NCBI RefSeq assembly: GCF_001282685.1
Contig: NZ_LN875035.1
Coordinates: 2,652,001-2,716,000 of the forward strand
Direction of reading: 5' to 3'
DNA length: 64,000 nt
Source: Niameybacter massiliensis
GTDB taxonomy: Bacteria > Bacillota > Clostridia > Lachnospirales > Cellulosilyticaceae
Below, piece by piece: positions 26,136 to 32,613 of this stretch. The stretch's first letter is position 1; every line of letters starts with the position of its first letter. Position numbers and translations under genes: made by a program. The notes below the pieces were generated by a model. That model saw only the letters and a list, made by a program, of their open reading frames with translations, had not been told where the DNA came from and searched no databases.

Positions 26136-27398
26136 CTATTGAACATCTTTATGATTCTCTTGTGTCTGCTTAATAACATTATCCATACTTTCTCTTGTCA
26201 TCATCCCCTGTACATAGCCCTCTACTGATCCATCTGGATTAATTAAGAACGTAGTTGGGAAAGCCGAGATACTATAATAATAAGCAAGTGCACCTTCTTC
26301 ATCCATTACTACTGGGAATGTATACCCATCTTTCTCTAAAAACTCAATGACTTCCTCTTTAGATTTTTCATTACCCATATTAGGAAAAGCTACTCCCAGT
26401 ACAATAACCTCTTCTTCGTTTAAACCATAATCTTTATAAATCTGCTCAATATCTGGCATTTCTGCTCTACATGGTGGACACCATGTTGCCCAGAAGTTCA
26501 TAAAGACTGTTTTGCCTTTATAGTCACTTAAAGTATGCGTATTTCCATATTGGTCTACTAATGTAAAGTCTGGTGCTTGAGGACGTTCCTCTTCTTGAGC
26601 AGGCTCCTCTGTTTGTACTTCATCTTTACTATTAGCTTGGTTTTGTTGCACTTTATTTTGCTCTGATACGGTACTATTTGCATTTGGTGCAACAAACTTA
26701 GGTGTTCTAATACCATTTACAAACAGTATAAATCCTACTATTAAAAGTAAGTAACCTCCTATTTTTTGAATCATACTCATTTTTAGCTTTACTCGATCTA
26801 ATAATTTCAACATCTTTTCTGAAAAAATTGCTAAAAGCATAAATGGAATGATAAACCCTAGAGTATACACACCTATTAGCATAAATCCTGTTCCTTGACT
26901 ACTACTTGTTGAAGCCATTACCAGCACTGATGCTAAAAGTGGCCCTATACAAGGCGTCCAACCAAAACTAAAAGTAAATCCTAGTAAATAAGCTGCTAGT
27001 GGATTCATTTCTTTAACTTGCATACGGAATTTACGTTCTTTTTGAAGAAATGGAATGTTTAGATCTCCTATATAAAAGAATCCCATTACAATGATGAATA
27101 AGCCACCACCAATTAAAAAGTAACGTTTATATTCATTTAAGAAACTTTTAAAAGCTCCAATCCCTACTCCAAGTATAAAGAAAGTCGTTGCAATACCTAG
27201 GACAAATAAGAGTGTATTACGTAAAAGTACTCTTTTTTGCGCTTTATGTGCCTCCTCATCTTCCAATATATTTATTTCACCATTTCCTGCACTTCTGGCA
27301 AGTACAGCTAAGTAGACAGGTAAAATGGGTAATACACATGGTGATAAGAAGGATAATATACCTTCTAAAAATACAACAACTACATTTAAGTTTTCCAT
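26136..27398 (-). CDS. CcdA-like membrane reductase fused to a thioredoxin (TlpA/ResA)
   Basis: 420 residues. Residues 1-~240 are a six-helix CcdA/DsbD-beta domain with its two reactive cysteines in LSPCVLPILP (Cys21) and GWTPCIGPL. A Gln/Glu-rich linker leads to a thioredoxin-like domain with FWATWCPPCRAEMPD near residue 308. The membrane part passes electrons from cytoplasmic thioredoxin to the external CPPC site, which reduces disulfides outside the cell. Fusion of both parts makes a self-contained unit. It stands alone, next to redox genes. Confidence 0.9.
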   Translation of the reverse strand: MENLNVVVVFLEGILSFLSPCVLPILPVYLAVLARSAGNGEINILEDEEAHKAQKRVLLRNTLLFVLGIATTFFILGVGIGAFKSFLNEYKRYFLIGGGLFIIVMGFFYIGDLNIPFLQKERKFRMQVKEMNPLAAYLLGFTFSFGWTPCIGPLLASVLVMASTSSSQGTGFMLIGVYTLGFIIPFMLLAIFSEKMLKLLDRVKLKMSMIQKIGGYLLLIVGFILFVNGIRTPKFVAPNANSTVSEQNKVQQNQANSKDEVQTEEPAQEEERPQAPDFTLVDQYGNTHTLSDYKGKTVFMNFWATWCPPCRAEMPDIEQIYKDYGLNEEEVIVLGVAFPNMGNEKSKEEVIEFLEKDGYTFPVVMDEEGALAYYYSISAFPTTFLINPDGSVEGYVQGMMTRESMDNVIKQTQENHKDVQ

Positions 27399-27512
27399 GA
27401 ATCCCTTCCTTTCTCTTCATTAATCTTTGATTTATTCTAAAATGAGTATAAGATATTTACATTAGACAAGCAATTAGGTACTTTTTTGTAACCGCCTTCT
27501 TACTACAAATAA

Positions 27513-27546
27513 ATAAGCCTAAAACTTACTAAGTAAGTCTAGGCTT
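27513..27546 (-). terminator. Terminator after the flavodoxin gene
   Basis: A 7-bp stem of AAGCCTA and its complement, extended by ACTTAC/GTAAGT with a small internal loop, followed on the minus strand by TTATTTATTTG. Confidence 0.65.
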
Positions 27547-27573
27547 TTTCTTATCACATTCTCTTATTTAAAA

Positions 27574-28008
27574 CTATATAGTATTGTAGGCAATTCTTCT
27601 ACCCATTTCTAAACATGCTTCTTTACCTTCATCATCTGGTTCACCATTAATAATAAGGCTATCTACTACTAAGTGAGCCCCTATTGTATCGCATGCTTCC
27701 TCCCAAGTTTGCATCCATTCACCATCTCCCCAACCATAGGAACCAAATAATGCAATTTTTTTATCCACTAGACTGTCTTTGCAATGCTCAAATAGAGGTG
27801 CAAATTCAATTTCTTCAAGTTCCTCTGCACCCATAGCTGGACATCCAAAAGCAACTACATCATATTCTTTAATAAGCTCTGCACCAAATTCCATTGGTTC
27901 ATATAAGGTTACTTGAGATCCCTCACTAACAGCACCTTCTGCTATTAATTTTGCCATTTCCTTTGTATTACCTGTTCCACTCCAATAAACGATTGCAATT
28001 TTATTCAT
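27574..28008 (-). CDS. Flavodoxin
   Basis: 144 residues from the ATG at 28008, which has an AAAGG/GGAA ribosome site; the longer frame would overlap the upstream gene and lacks one. The FMN phosphate loop is WSGTGNTKEMA (residues ~8-18), and FGSYGWGDGEWM is the third FMN loop. Flavodoxins replace ferredoxin under iron shortage. It follows the DUF3793 gene, whose promoter has a Fur-like box, consistent with iron control. Confidence 0.92.
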   Translation of the reverse strand: MNKIAIVYWSGTGNTKEMAKLIAEGAVSEGSQVTLYEPMEFGAELIKEYDVVAFGCPAMGAEELEEIEFAPLFEHCKDSLVDKKIALFGSYGWGDGEWMQTWEEACDTIGAHLVVDSLIINGEPDDEGKEACLEMGRRIAYNTI

Positions 28009-28033
28009 ACTTTCCAACCTTTCTATAACATTC

Positions 28034-28585
28034 TCAAGCACTTACAGTAAGCCGCTCTACTGAACGTCCTTCTTGTAATTTTCTCCGATAAATCTTCGTA
28101 CATCTTCTATATTTTTCAAAAGTTCTTTGTGCTTCTTGTTCATCAAAATAAACTTTCCAGTATCCTACACATTTACAATTCTTACCTTTGTTTTCAATGA
28201 AGCCTTTTACATCCTCTATTGGATACCCAAGAAACAATCCTATTTCATGTGGAAATTCCTCACAACTACAGAGTCTAGTTGCTAAATGCTTGATACACTC
28301 ATCTGTGCAATGATTTTGATAACCTTGATCTCTTAAAAAGCACTGTGCCTCTTCTCTTTTCATATCTAACTCCAATCTTTTAGGGCGATATACATATACC
28401 AAAGCACGGTCTTTCATCGTACGTAGTAATGTCATACTTACCCCTTTAGGGTTTAATACTTTATTCCATTGTTCAATTTGCTCTTTAACTTCACATTCCG
28501 AATCACATTTACAATTAAATAAGTTTCCTGTTTTCATGTCCGCAAGTGTTGGCGAACAATGTGTTACAAGTATTTCTTCTGACAT
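28034..28585 (-). CDS. DUF3793 family protein
   Basis: 183 residues, rich in cysteine. SPTLADMKTGNLFNCK, the VYVYRPKRL segment, and EEFPHEIGLFLGYPIEDVKG with GKNCKCVGYWKVY are the recognisable conserved blocks of this family. Such genes are common next to flavodoxin genes in Clostridia and appear linked to iron limitation; biochemical function unknown. Promoter TTGACA-17-TATCAT with a Fur-like box downstream. First gene of a two-gene unit with flavodoxin. Confidence 0.85.
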   Translation of the reverse strand: MSEEILVTHCSPTLADMKTGNLFNCKCDSECEVKEQIEQWNKVLNPKGVSMTLLRTMKDRALVYVYRPKRLELDMKREEAQCFLRDQGYQNHCTDECIKHLATRLCSCEEFPHEIGLFLGYPIEDVKGFIENKGKNCKCVGYWKVYFDEQEAQRTFEKYRRCTKIYRRKLQEGRSVERLTVSA

Positions 28586-28603
28586 TTTACCACCTCTTAA
28601 TTT

Positions 28604-28659
28604 TGATAACTATTTTCATTTATATTAAATATGATAATTCATCTCAATTAAAATGTCAA
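28604..28659 (-). promoter_or_regulatory. Promoter and Fur-like box of DUF3793-flavodoxin
   Basis: On the minus strand TTGACA (28654-28659), a 17-base spacer and TATCAT (28631-28636). Just downstream, 28604-28618 reads TGATAACTATTTTCA on the plus strand, 12 of 14 matches to the Fur 7-1-7 consensus. Confidence 0.7.
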
Positions 28660-28707
28660 TCATTTTGATATTTTTTCTCATTTAATAAAATAGAGTTTAT
28701 GTTTTTA

Positions 28708-28889
28708 TTCACAAAAAAGGAACAGTAGTCTATATCCACTCATATAGACTACTGTTCCTTTTTACAACTTGCTTTAATTATTTGCACAAATTTCTTGGAT
28801 AAGAAAGAGGGCAATCTTCCTCATCCTAACTTAGCGTTATTAATACTGGAGGTATTAATAATCTCAATATATTTTGCATATGTTTGTAC
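28708..28889 (-). ncRNA. Candidate Fur-controlled small RNA X (CCUCC loop)
   Basis: On the minus strand TTGAAA (28919-28924), 17 bases, TATTCT (28896-28901), then ~180 nt ending at a 22-bp terminator. Three hairpins: a 10-bp stem 28837-28846/28852-28861 whose loop holds CTCC inside ACCTCC; a 12-bp stem 28797-28808/28815-28826 with loop TTGCCC; and the terminator. No ORF with a ribosome site is present. A Fur-like box fills the spacer. The upstream 46 bases share a 22-bp block with the homologous locus at 31.6 kb. Hairpins and promoter are seen; the transcript is inferred. Confidence 0.6.
28714..28763. terminator. Strong terminator of small RNA X
   Basis: A perfect 22-bp stem (28714-28735 with 28742-28763), 6-base loop, followed by TTTTTTG on the minus strand; it also works for the plus strand. 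Confidence 0.85.
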
Positions 28890-28895
28890 ACCCTT

Positions 28896-28924
28896 AGAAT
28901 AGCATAATTGATAATAACTTTCAA
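28896..28924 (-). promoter_or_regulatory. Promoter of small RNA X with Fur-like box in the spacer
   Basis: TTGAAA-17-TATTCT. Box TGAAAGTTATTATCA (complement of 28909-28923) matches 12 of 14 Fur 7-1-7 positions and starts one base inside the -35, so bound repressor would block polymerase. Confidence 0.6.
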
Positions 28925-28949
28925 TATATTTATTGATATTATTTCTCAC

Positions 28950-30620
28950 TTAATCCTTTAATAGACTAAGAATCTCATCTAACTTCTTAGCACCAAAATA
29001 TACTTTTTCATCATTAATAATGATTGCTGGTACACTCATAATCTTATATTCATCTTTGATTGCTTTAAAGTTAGCTAGATCAATCATCTCTGCCTCTACA
29101 TATTCATTCTCTATTGCAATACGTTGTGCACTTACTACTACATCTGGACACAAGTGGCAAGATAACGATACACAAATCTTAATATTAGTTGGCTTATCTA
29201 ATGTTTTTATTACCTCTAATTGCTCTGATGTTATTGCCTGACCTTGTCCACCTAAATTATACAATGCTAGGATAAATGAATTGAGTTCATGTCCACCAGG
29301 TACTCCGTGGAACTTGACACCACTGTACTGGCCTTTTTCATTTAATAAGGCAACAATCGGATATTTATCTGCCTGGATAGCTTGCTCTACTTCACTATTT
29401 TCTCCACGTGCATATACTTTACATTCAATTTTTTCACCGAGCTCAGCTAAATCTAGTAAAAGATCTCTTAGCTCAATAGACTTTTGATTTTGCTCATCTA
29501 CAATGGTTATGAGTGTTACTTGTTTTTCCACACGTTTTAAAATCTCTTTTATTTGCTCACATAAGGCATCTGTTAATAACTGGCTTCTACGTTTAGATAT
29601 TTTTTCTATAGCATTAGAGTGATTGGCTCCATTTACCTGTACTTGATTTCCCTCTACCTCCTCTGTAACGATTCCTAGCTTTTCTTTGAGGCTGCTGATA
29701 TACTTCTCGGCAGATGTAGCAGCTATTGCACCATCTGCAACAGCTGTTACTATCTGACGTAATTGTTTTGGTCTTAAATCACCTGCAACATATACACCTG
29801 ATATTCTTGTTTTCATATGCTCATTCGTTTTTAAATAACCGTACTCATCTGTCTCTAACACGTCTTTAAACAAACCACTTTGAGGTGCATATCCAACAAA
29901 GACAAAGACTCCAAATGTACCATCCGTTTCATTTGCTTTATACATAAATCTTTCCTGCGTCTGGTTATTAATAAAATGTGCATAGTTTAAAAGCTCATCT
30001 CCACCAACTTCTGTAAGTTCTGTATTAAACATCACTTCTACTTTTGGATGTGCAAGTACTTTATCTGCTATAGACTTGGCACAAGTAAATTCTGGTTCTC
30101 TGGCAATGACCATAACCTTTTTTGCATACTTTGTTAAAAATATGGCTTCTTCTGCTGCTGCAAATCCTGCACCGATAACAAAAACCTCAAGCCCTTCAAA
30201 TAATTGACCATCACAGGTTGAACAATAGGCTACACCTCTACCTGTAAACTCAAATTCCCCTTTAAATCCCAATTTTCTAGGGCTGGCACCTGTAGCAATA
30301 ATGAGTGCATAAGCTTTAAGTTCTCCCTTGTCTGTAAGAATTACTTTCATATCACTATCAAGTTGAGTCTTAATTACTTCTGCATGCATGAAATGAACCT
30401 TGAAGTCCTGTGCTTGCTTACGCATCTCTTCCATCATATGTGGTCCTTTCCCACCTCTAATACCTGGATAATTAGCAACCTCATAAGTTTTATTTACTTG
30501 TCCACCCCATTCATCTTTTTCAATAATAAGTGTCTTTAATTTTGCTCTCCCCGCATAGATTGCTGCACTAAGTCCTGCTGGTCCACCTCCAACAATAATC
30601 AAATCATAATTTGTTTCCAT
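28950..30620 (-). CDS. AhpF-like thioredoxin-reductase/glutaredoxin fusion
   Basis: 556 residues. Residues 1-~310 are a TrxB-type FAD/NAD(P)H reductase: FAD site IIVGGGPAGLSAAIYAGRAK, redox pair CSTC (Cys133, Cys136), and GVYVAGDLRPKQLRQI. Residues ~350-556 hold two thioredoxin folds with a redox pair in SLSCHLC (Cys488, Cys491). Classical AhpF has the thioredoxin part first; here it is last. It should reduce the peroxiredoxin encoded upstream, passing NAD(P)H electrons to AhpC. It follows ahpC after a hairpin. Confidence 0.88.
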   Translation of the reverse strand: METNYDLIIVGGGPAGLSAAIYAGRAKLKTLIIEKDEWGGQVNKTYEVANYPGIRGGKGPHMMEEMRKQAQDFKVHFMHAEVIKTQLDSDMKVILTDKGELKAYALIIATGASPRKLGFKGEFEFTGRGVAYCSTCDGQLFEGLEVFVIGAGFAAAEEAIFLTKYAKKVMVIAREPEFTCAKSIADKVLAHPKVEVMFNTELTEVGGDELLNYAHFINNQTQERFMYKANETDGTFGVFVFVGYAPQSGLFKDVLETDEYGYLKTNEHMKTRISGVYVAGDLRPKQLRQIVTAVADGAIAATSAEKYISSLKEKLGIVTEEVEGNQVQVNGANHSNAIEKISKRRSQLLTDALCEQIKEILKRVEKQVTLITIVDEQNQKSIELRDLLLDLAELGEKIECKVYARGENSEVEQAIQADKYPIVALLNEKGQYSGVKFHGVPGGHELNSFILALYNLGGQGQAITSEQLEVIKTLDKPTNIKICVSLSCHLCPDVVVSAQRIAIENEYVEAEMIDLANFKAIKDEYKIMSVPAIIINDEKVYFGAKKLDEILSLLKD

Positions 30621-30693
30621 TTTCCTATCCTCCTTTTATCTATGTAATACTCTATATAACTTAATAGCATCTTTTATCTTATAGTGAAATAAG

Positions 30694-30717
30694 GGGGCTG
30701 TTTCATCTAACAGCCCC
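30694..30717 (-). terminator. Hairpin between ahpC and the AhpF-like gene
   Basis: A 9-bp GC-rich stem with a 6-base loop and only a weak T-run (CCTTATTT) on the minus strand. It may attenuate rather than stop read-through. Confidence 0.55.
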
Positions 30718-30741
30718 TCATCTATTTCTCATATTCTATTC

Positions 30742-31305
30742 TTATAGTTTACCTACTAAGTCTAAACTTGGTGTTAAAGTTTCAGCACCTGGTTGCCATT
30801 TAGCTGGACAAACTTGATCTCCATGTTCTGCAACAAATTGAGCTGCTTGTACTTTTCTTAATAATTCTTCTGCTTTTCTACCAATCCCTTTGTCATGGAT
30901 TTCATAAGCTTTGATTTGTCCTTCTGGATTAATTACAAATGAACCTCTTAAAGCTAATCCTTCTTCTTCAATAAGTACGCCAAATGCTCTTGCAAGTTTT
31001 GCTGTTGGGTCTGCTAACATTGGATATTGGATTTTTCCAATTGTTTCTGAAGCATCCGCCCATGCTTTATGCACAAAATGTGTATCTGTTGAAATAGAGT
31101 AAACTTCACATCCAATTTTTTTGAACTCTTCATAGTGATCTGCTAAATCCCCTAATTCTGTTGGACAAACAAATGTAAAATCTGCTGGGTAAAATACAAA
31201 TACTGACCATTGTCCTTTAATAGATTCTGATGTTACCTCTACGAACGCTCCATTGTGATAAGCTTGTACCTTAAAATCTTCAACCCTTGTATTAATTAAT
31301 GACAT
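30742..31305 (-). CDS. ahpC: Peroxiredoxin AhpC
   Basis: 187 residues. Peroxidatic Cys47 in FTFVCPTELGDL and resolving Cys166 in VCPAKWQPG, the typical 2-Cys arrangement; LRGSFVINPEGQI and PMLADPTAKLARAFGVL are further AhpC motifs. It reduces hydrogen peroxide and organic peroxides, with electrons from the AhpF-like enzyme encoded next. Promoter TTGACA-17-TATTAT; a Fur/PerR-type box follows the -10. Confidence 0.95.
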   Translation of the reverse strand: MSLINTRVEDFKVQAYHNGAFVEVTSESIKGQWSVFVFYPADFTFVCPTELGDLADHYEEFKKIGCEVYSISTDTHFVHKAWADASETIGKIQYPMLADPTAKLARAFGVLIEEEGLALRGSFVINPEGQIKAYEIHDKGIGRKAEELLRKVQAAQFVAEHGDQVCPAKWQPGAETLTPSLDLVGKL

Positions 31306-31349
31306 ATCTATTCTCCTTTATATTATAAATCTTGATATTTATTTCTTTT

Positions 31350-31405
31350 TGATATTAGTTATCATTTATATAACTAATAATAATTCTTATTTACTGTTTT
31401 GTCAA
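31350..31405 (-). promoter_or_regulatory. ahpC promoter with Fur/PerR-like box
   Basis: On the minus strand TTGACA (31400-31405), 17 bases, TATTAT (31377-31382). 31350-31364 reads TGATATTAGTTATCA, 12 of 14 matches to the Fur 7-1-7 consensus; PerR is an equally good binder for a peroxiredoxin gene. Confidence 0.65.
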
Positions 31406-31509
31406 GTATATTTTTATATTTTTCATTCACTTTATTTCTATTAGCATGCAGATAGAGTATAATACTTTTCCTGCTATGTTTTAGATCATTGAAAACATAA
31501 CTTTCTTAC

Positions 31510-31597
31510 AAAAAAAGGCGCTAGTTATAGCTAGCGCCTTTGATTACTAACAATGGAGGTTATTAGTAATGCGTATATAATGTATGTCATATGCGAT
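31510..31597 (-). ncRNA. Candidate Fur-controlled small RNA Y (ACCUCC loop)
   Basis: On the minus strand TTGATA (31627-31632), 17 bases, TATAAT (31604-31609), then ~90 nt ending in a strong terminator (31514-31541). A hairpin 31543-31550/31563-31570 presents TAACCTCCATTG in its loop, an anti-Shine-Dalgarno sequence. A Fur-like box lies in the promoter spacer at the same position as in small RNA X. No ORF is present. The terminator also serves the feo operon. It could alternatively be only the 3' UTR of that operon, but the promoter is nearly ideal. Confidence 0.65.
31514..31541 (-). terminator. Terminator of the feo operon and small RNA Y
   Basis: An 11-bp stem (31514-31524 with 31531-31541) with a 6-base loop, followed by TTTTTTTG on the minus strand. 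Confidence 0.9.
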
Positions 31598-31603
31598 ATA
31601 ATC

Positions 31604-31632
31604 ATTATACTATTTTTGAAAACAGTTATCAA
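31604..31632 (-). promoter_or_regulatory. Promoter of small RNA Y with Fur-like box
   Basis: TTGATA-17-TATAAT. The spacer holds TGATAACTGTTTTCA (complement of 31617-31631), 11 of 14 Fur matches and one base different from the box before DUF3793. Confidence 0.65.
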
Positions 31633-31657
31633 TAACTTTATTGATATTATTTCTCAC

Positions 31658-32020
31658 TTACCAGTCTAATAAAAACTTTTGTATATTTAAACAAACCTCA
31701 TCACTTATATAATGTTTGATACCCTCTGCATCTTTTTGGGCAACTTCTTCTGATACATTAATAACCTTAGCAAAAAAATGTTCAAGTAATACTTGCTTAT
31801 AATAAACCTTACGTGCTTTTTCTAAGCCTATCTTCGTTAGAGTAATACTTTTATTTTCTACGCAAATAAGCTTTTGTTCTTCTAATCTTTTTATCGCACG
31901 ACTTACACTGGCTCTTGTTACTTTAACTTTCTTAGCAATATCAACCGCTCGAATATGTTCATGTCTCATACTGATGATGTAAATAGCCTCTAAATACCTT
32001 TTATCTGCTTGATTCATCAT
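31658..32020 (-). CDS. DtxR-family metal-dependent regulator
   Basis: 120 residues from the ATG at 32020, which follows AAGGAG by five bases; a longer frame exists but has no ribosome site. The winged HTH is ADKRYLEAIYII with VTRASVSRAIKRLEEQKLI; the metal/dimer domain has DAEGIKHYISDEV with the ligand-type Glu and His. It lacks the SH3-like domain, as MntR does. Last gene of the feo operon; iron or manganese control of these genes is inferred. Confidence 0.85.
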   Translation of the reverse strand: MMNQADKRYLEAIYIISMRHEHIRAVDIAKKVKVTRASVSRAIKRLEEQKLICVENKSITLTKIGLEKARKVYYKQVLLEHFFAKVINVSEEVAQKDAEGIKHYISDEVCLNIQKFLLDW

Positions 32021-32030
32021 CTCTACTCCT

Positions 32031-32195
32031 TCATACTTTTCTCTTGGTATTACATGTTTTTCCCACTGGGCACTCCCTACATCCACAGCCACATCCTGTA
32101 GGTGCTCCTTTTTTATGTCTATTAATAAGTTTTACAACTATAACACATACAAGGCTAAATACACCTATTCCTATTATATAATCAATCATACTCAT
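32031..32195 (-). CDS. FeoB-associated Cys-rich membrane protein
   Basis: A 54-residue frame. One transmembrane helix (IDYIIGIGVFSLVCVIVVKL) is followed by a Cys-rich tail TGCGCGCRECPVGKTC with five cysteines, the pattern of the small FeoB-associated family. It starts one base after the stop of the Fur-like gene and overlaps nothing downstream. It probably handles ferrous iron at the FeoB channel, which is inference from the family and position. Confidence 0.85.
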   Translation of the reverse strand: MSMIDYIIGIGVFSLVCVIVVKLINRHKKGAPTGCGCGCRECPVGKTCNTKRKV

Positions 32196-32196
32196 T

Positions 32197-32613
32197 TCAC
32201 TTCTTTCTAGATTCTTTTTTTATAACGATAGATATACATTCATCTTTTAGGTAACCTCTATACTTAAGTGAATCTAAAAGCATCCAATACCACTCTGCTT
32301 TATCTAATTGTATAATTTGTTTTTCATCTACTAAGACAATTTGTGGACATATGTCTTCTTCTAAAGATTCTATAGAAACATGATATAAGTTTTTTCTATC
32401 AATAGCACCCAATTCCTCAAGAGTATTAACCATTCTATAAACTGTTGCAATACCAATAGTTGGATCTTTTTTAATTACTTTATAATGAATTTCTTTACAT
32501 GAACAACATTCATCTTCTAAAATGACATCTAATATAAACTTTCTTTGTGAAGTTAAACGATGTCCTTTCTCGCGTAATGCCTCTATGATACATTCTCGCT
32601 TTTCTTGTTTCAT
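32197..32613 (-). CDS. Fur-like regulator with degenerate metal domain
   Basis: 138 residues. The N-terminal winged helix is clear: GHRLTSQRKFILDVI and TIGIATVYRMVNTLEELGAI. The C-terminal half, however, lacks the HHHDH-type metal motif and the paired CxxC zinc sites of Fur, PerR and Zur, keeping only CCSC near residue 38. Its ATG shares one base with the feoB stop. It may have lost metal sensing or use another signal; a canonical Fur may exist elsewhere in the genome. Confidence 0.8.
   Translation of the reverse strand: MKQEKRECIIEALREKGHRLTSQRKFILDVILEDECCSCKEIHYKVIKKDPTIGIATVYRMVNTLEELGAIDRKNLYHVSIESLEEDICPQIVLVDEKQIIQLDKAEWYWMLLDSLKYRGYLKDECISIVIKKESRKK

Noticed and set aside
28837-28861. 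Plus-strand GGAGG in a hairpin as a thermosensor-like ribosome site
   Set aside because: No open frame follows on the plus strand; the minus-strand promoter and terminator explain the structure better.
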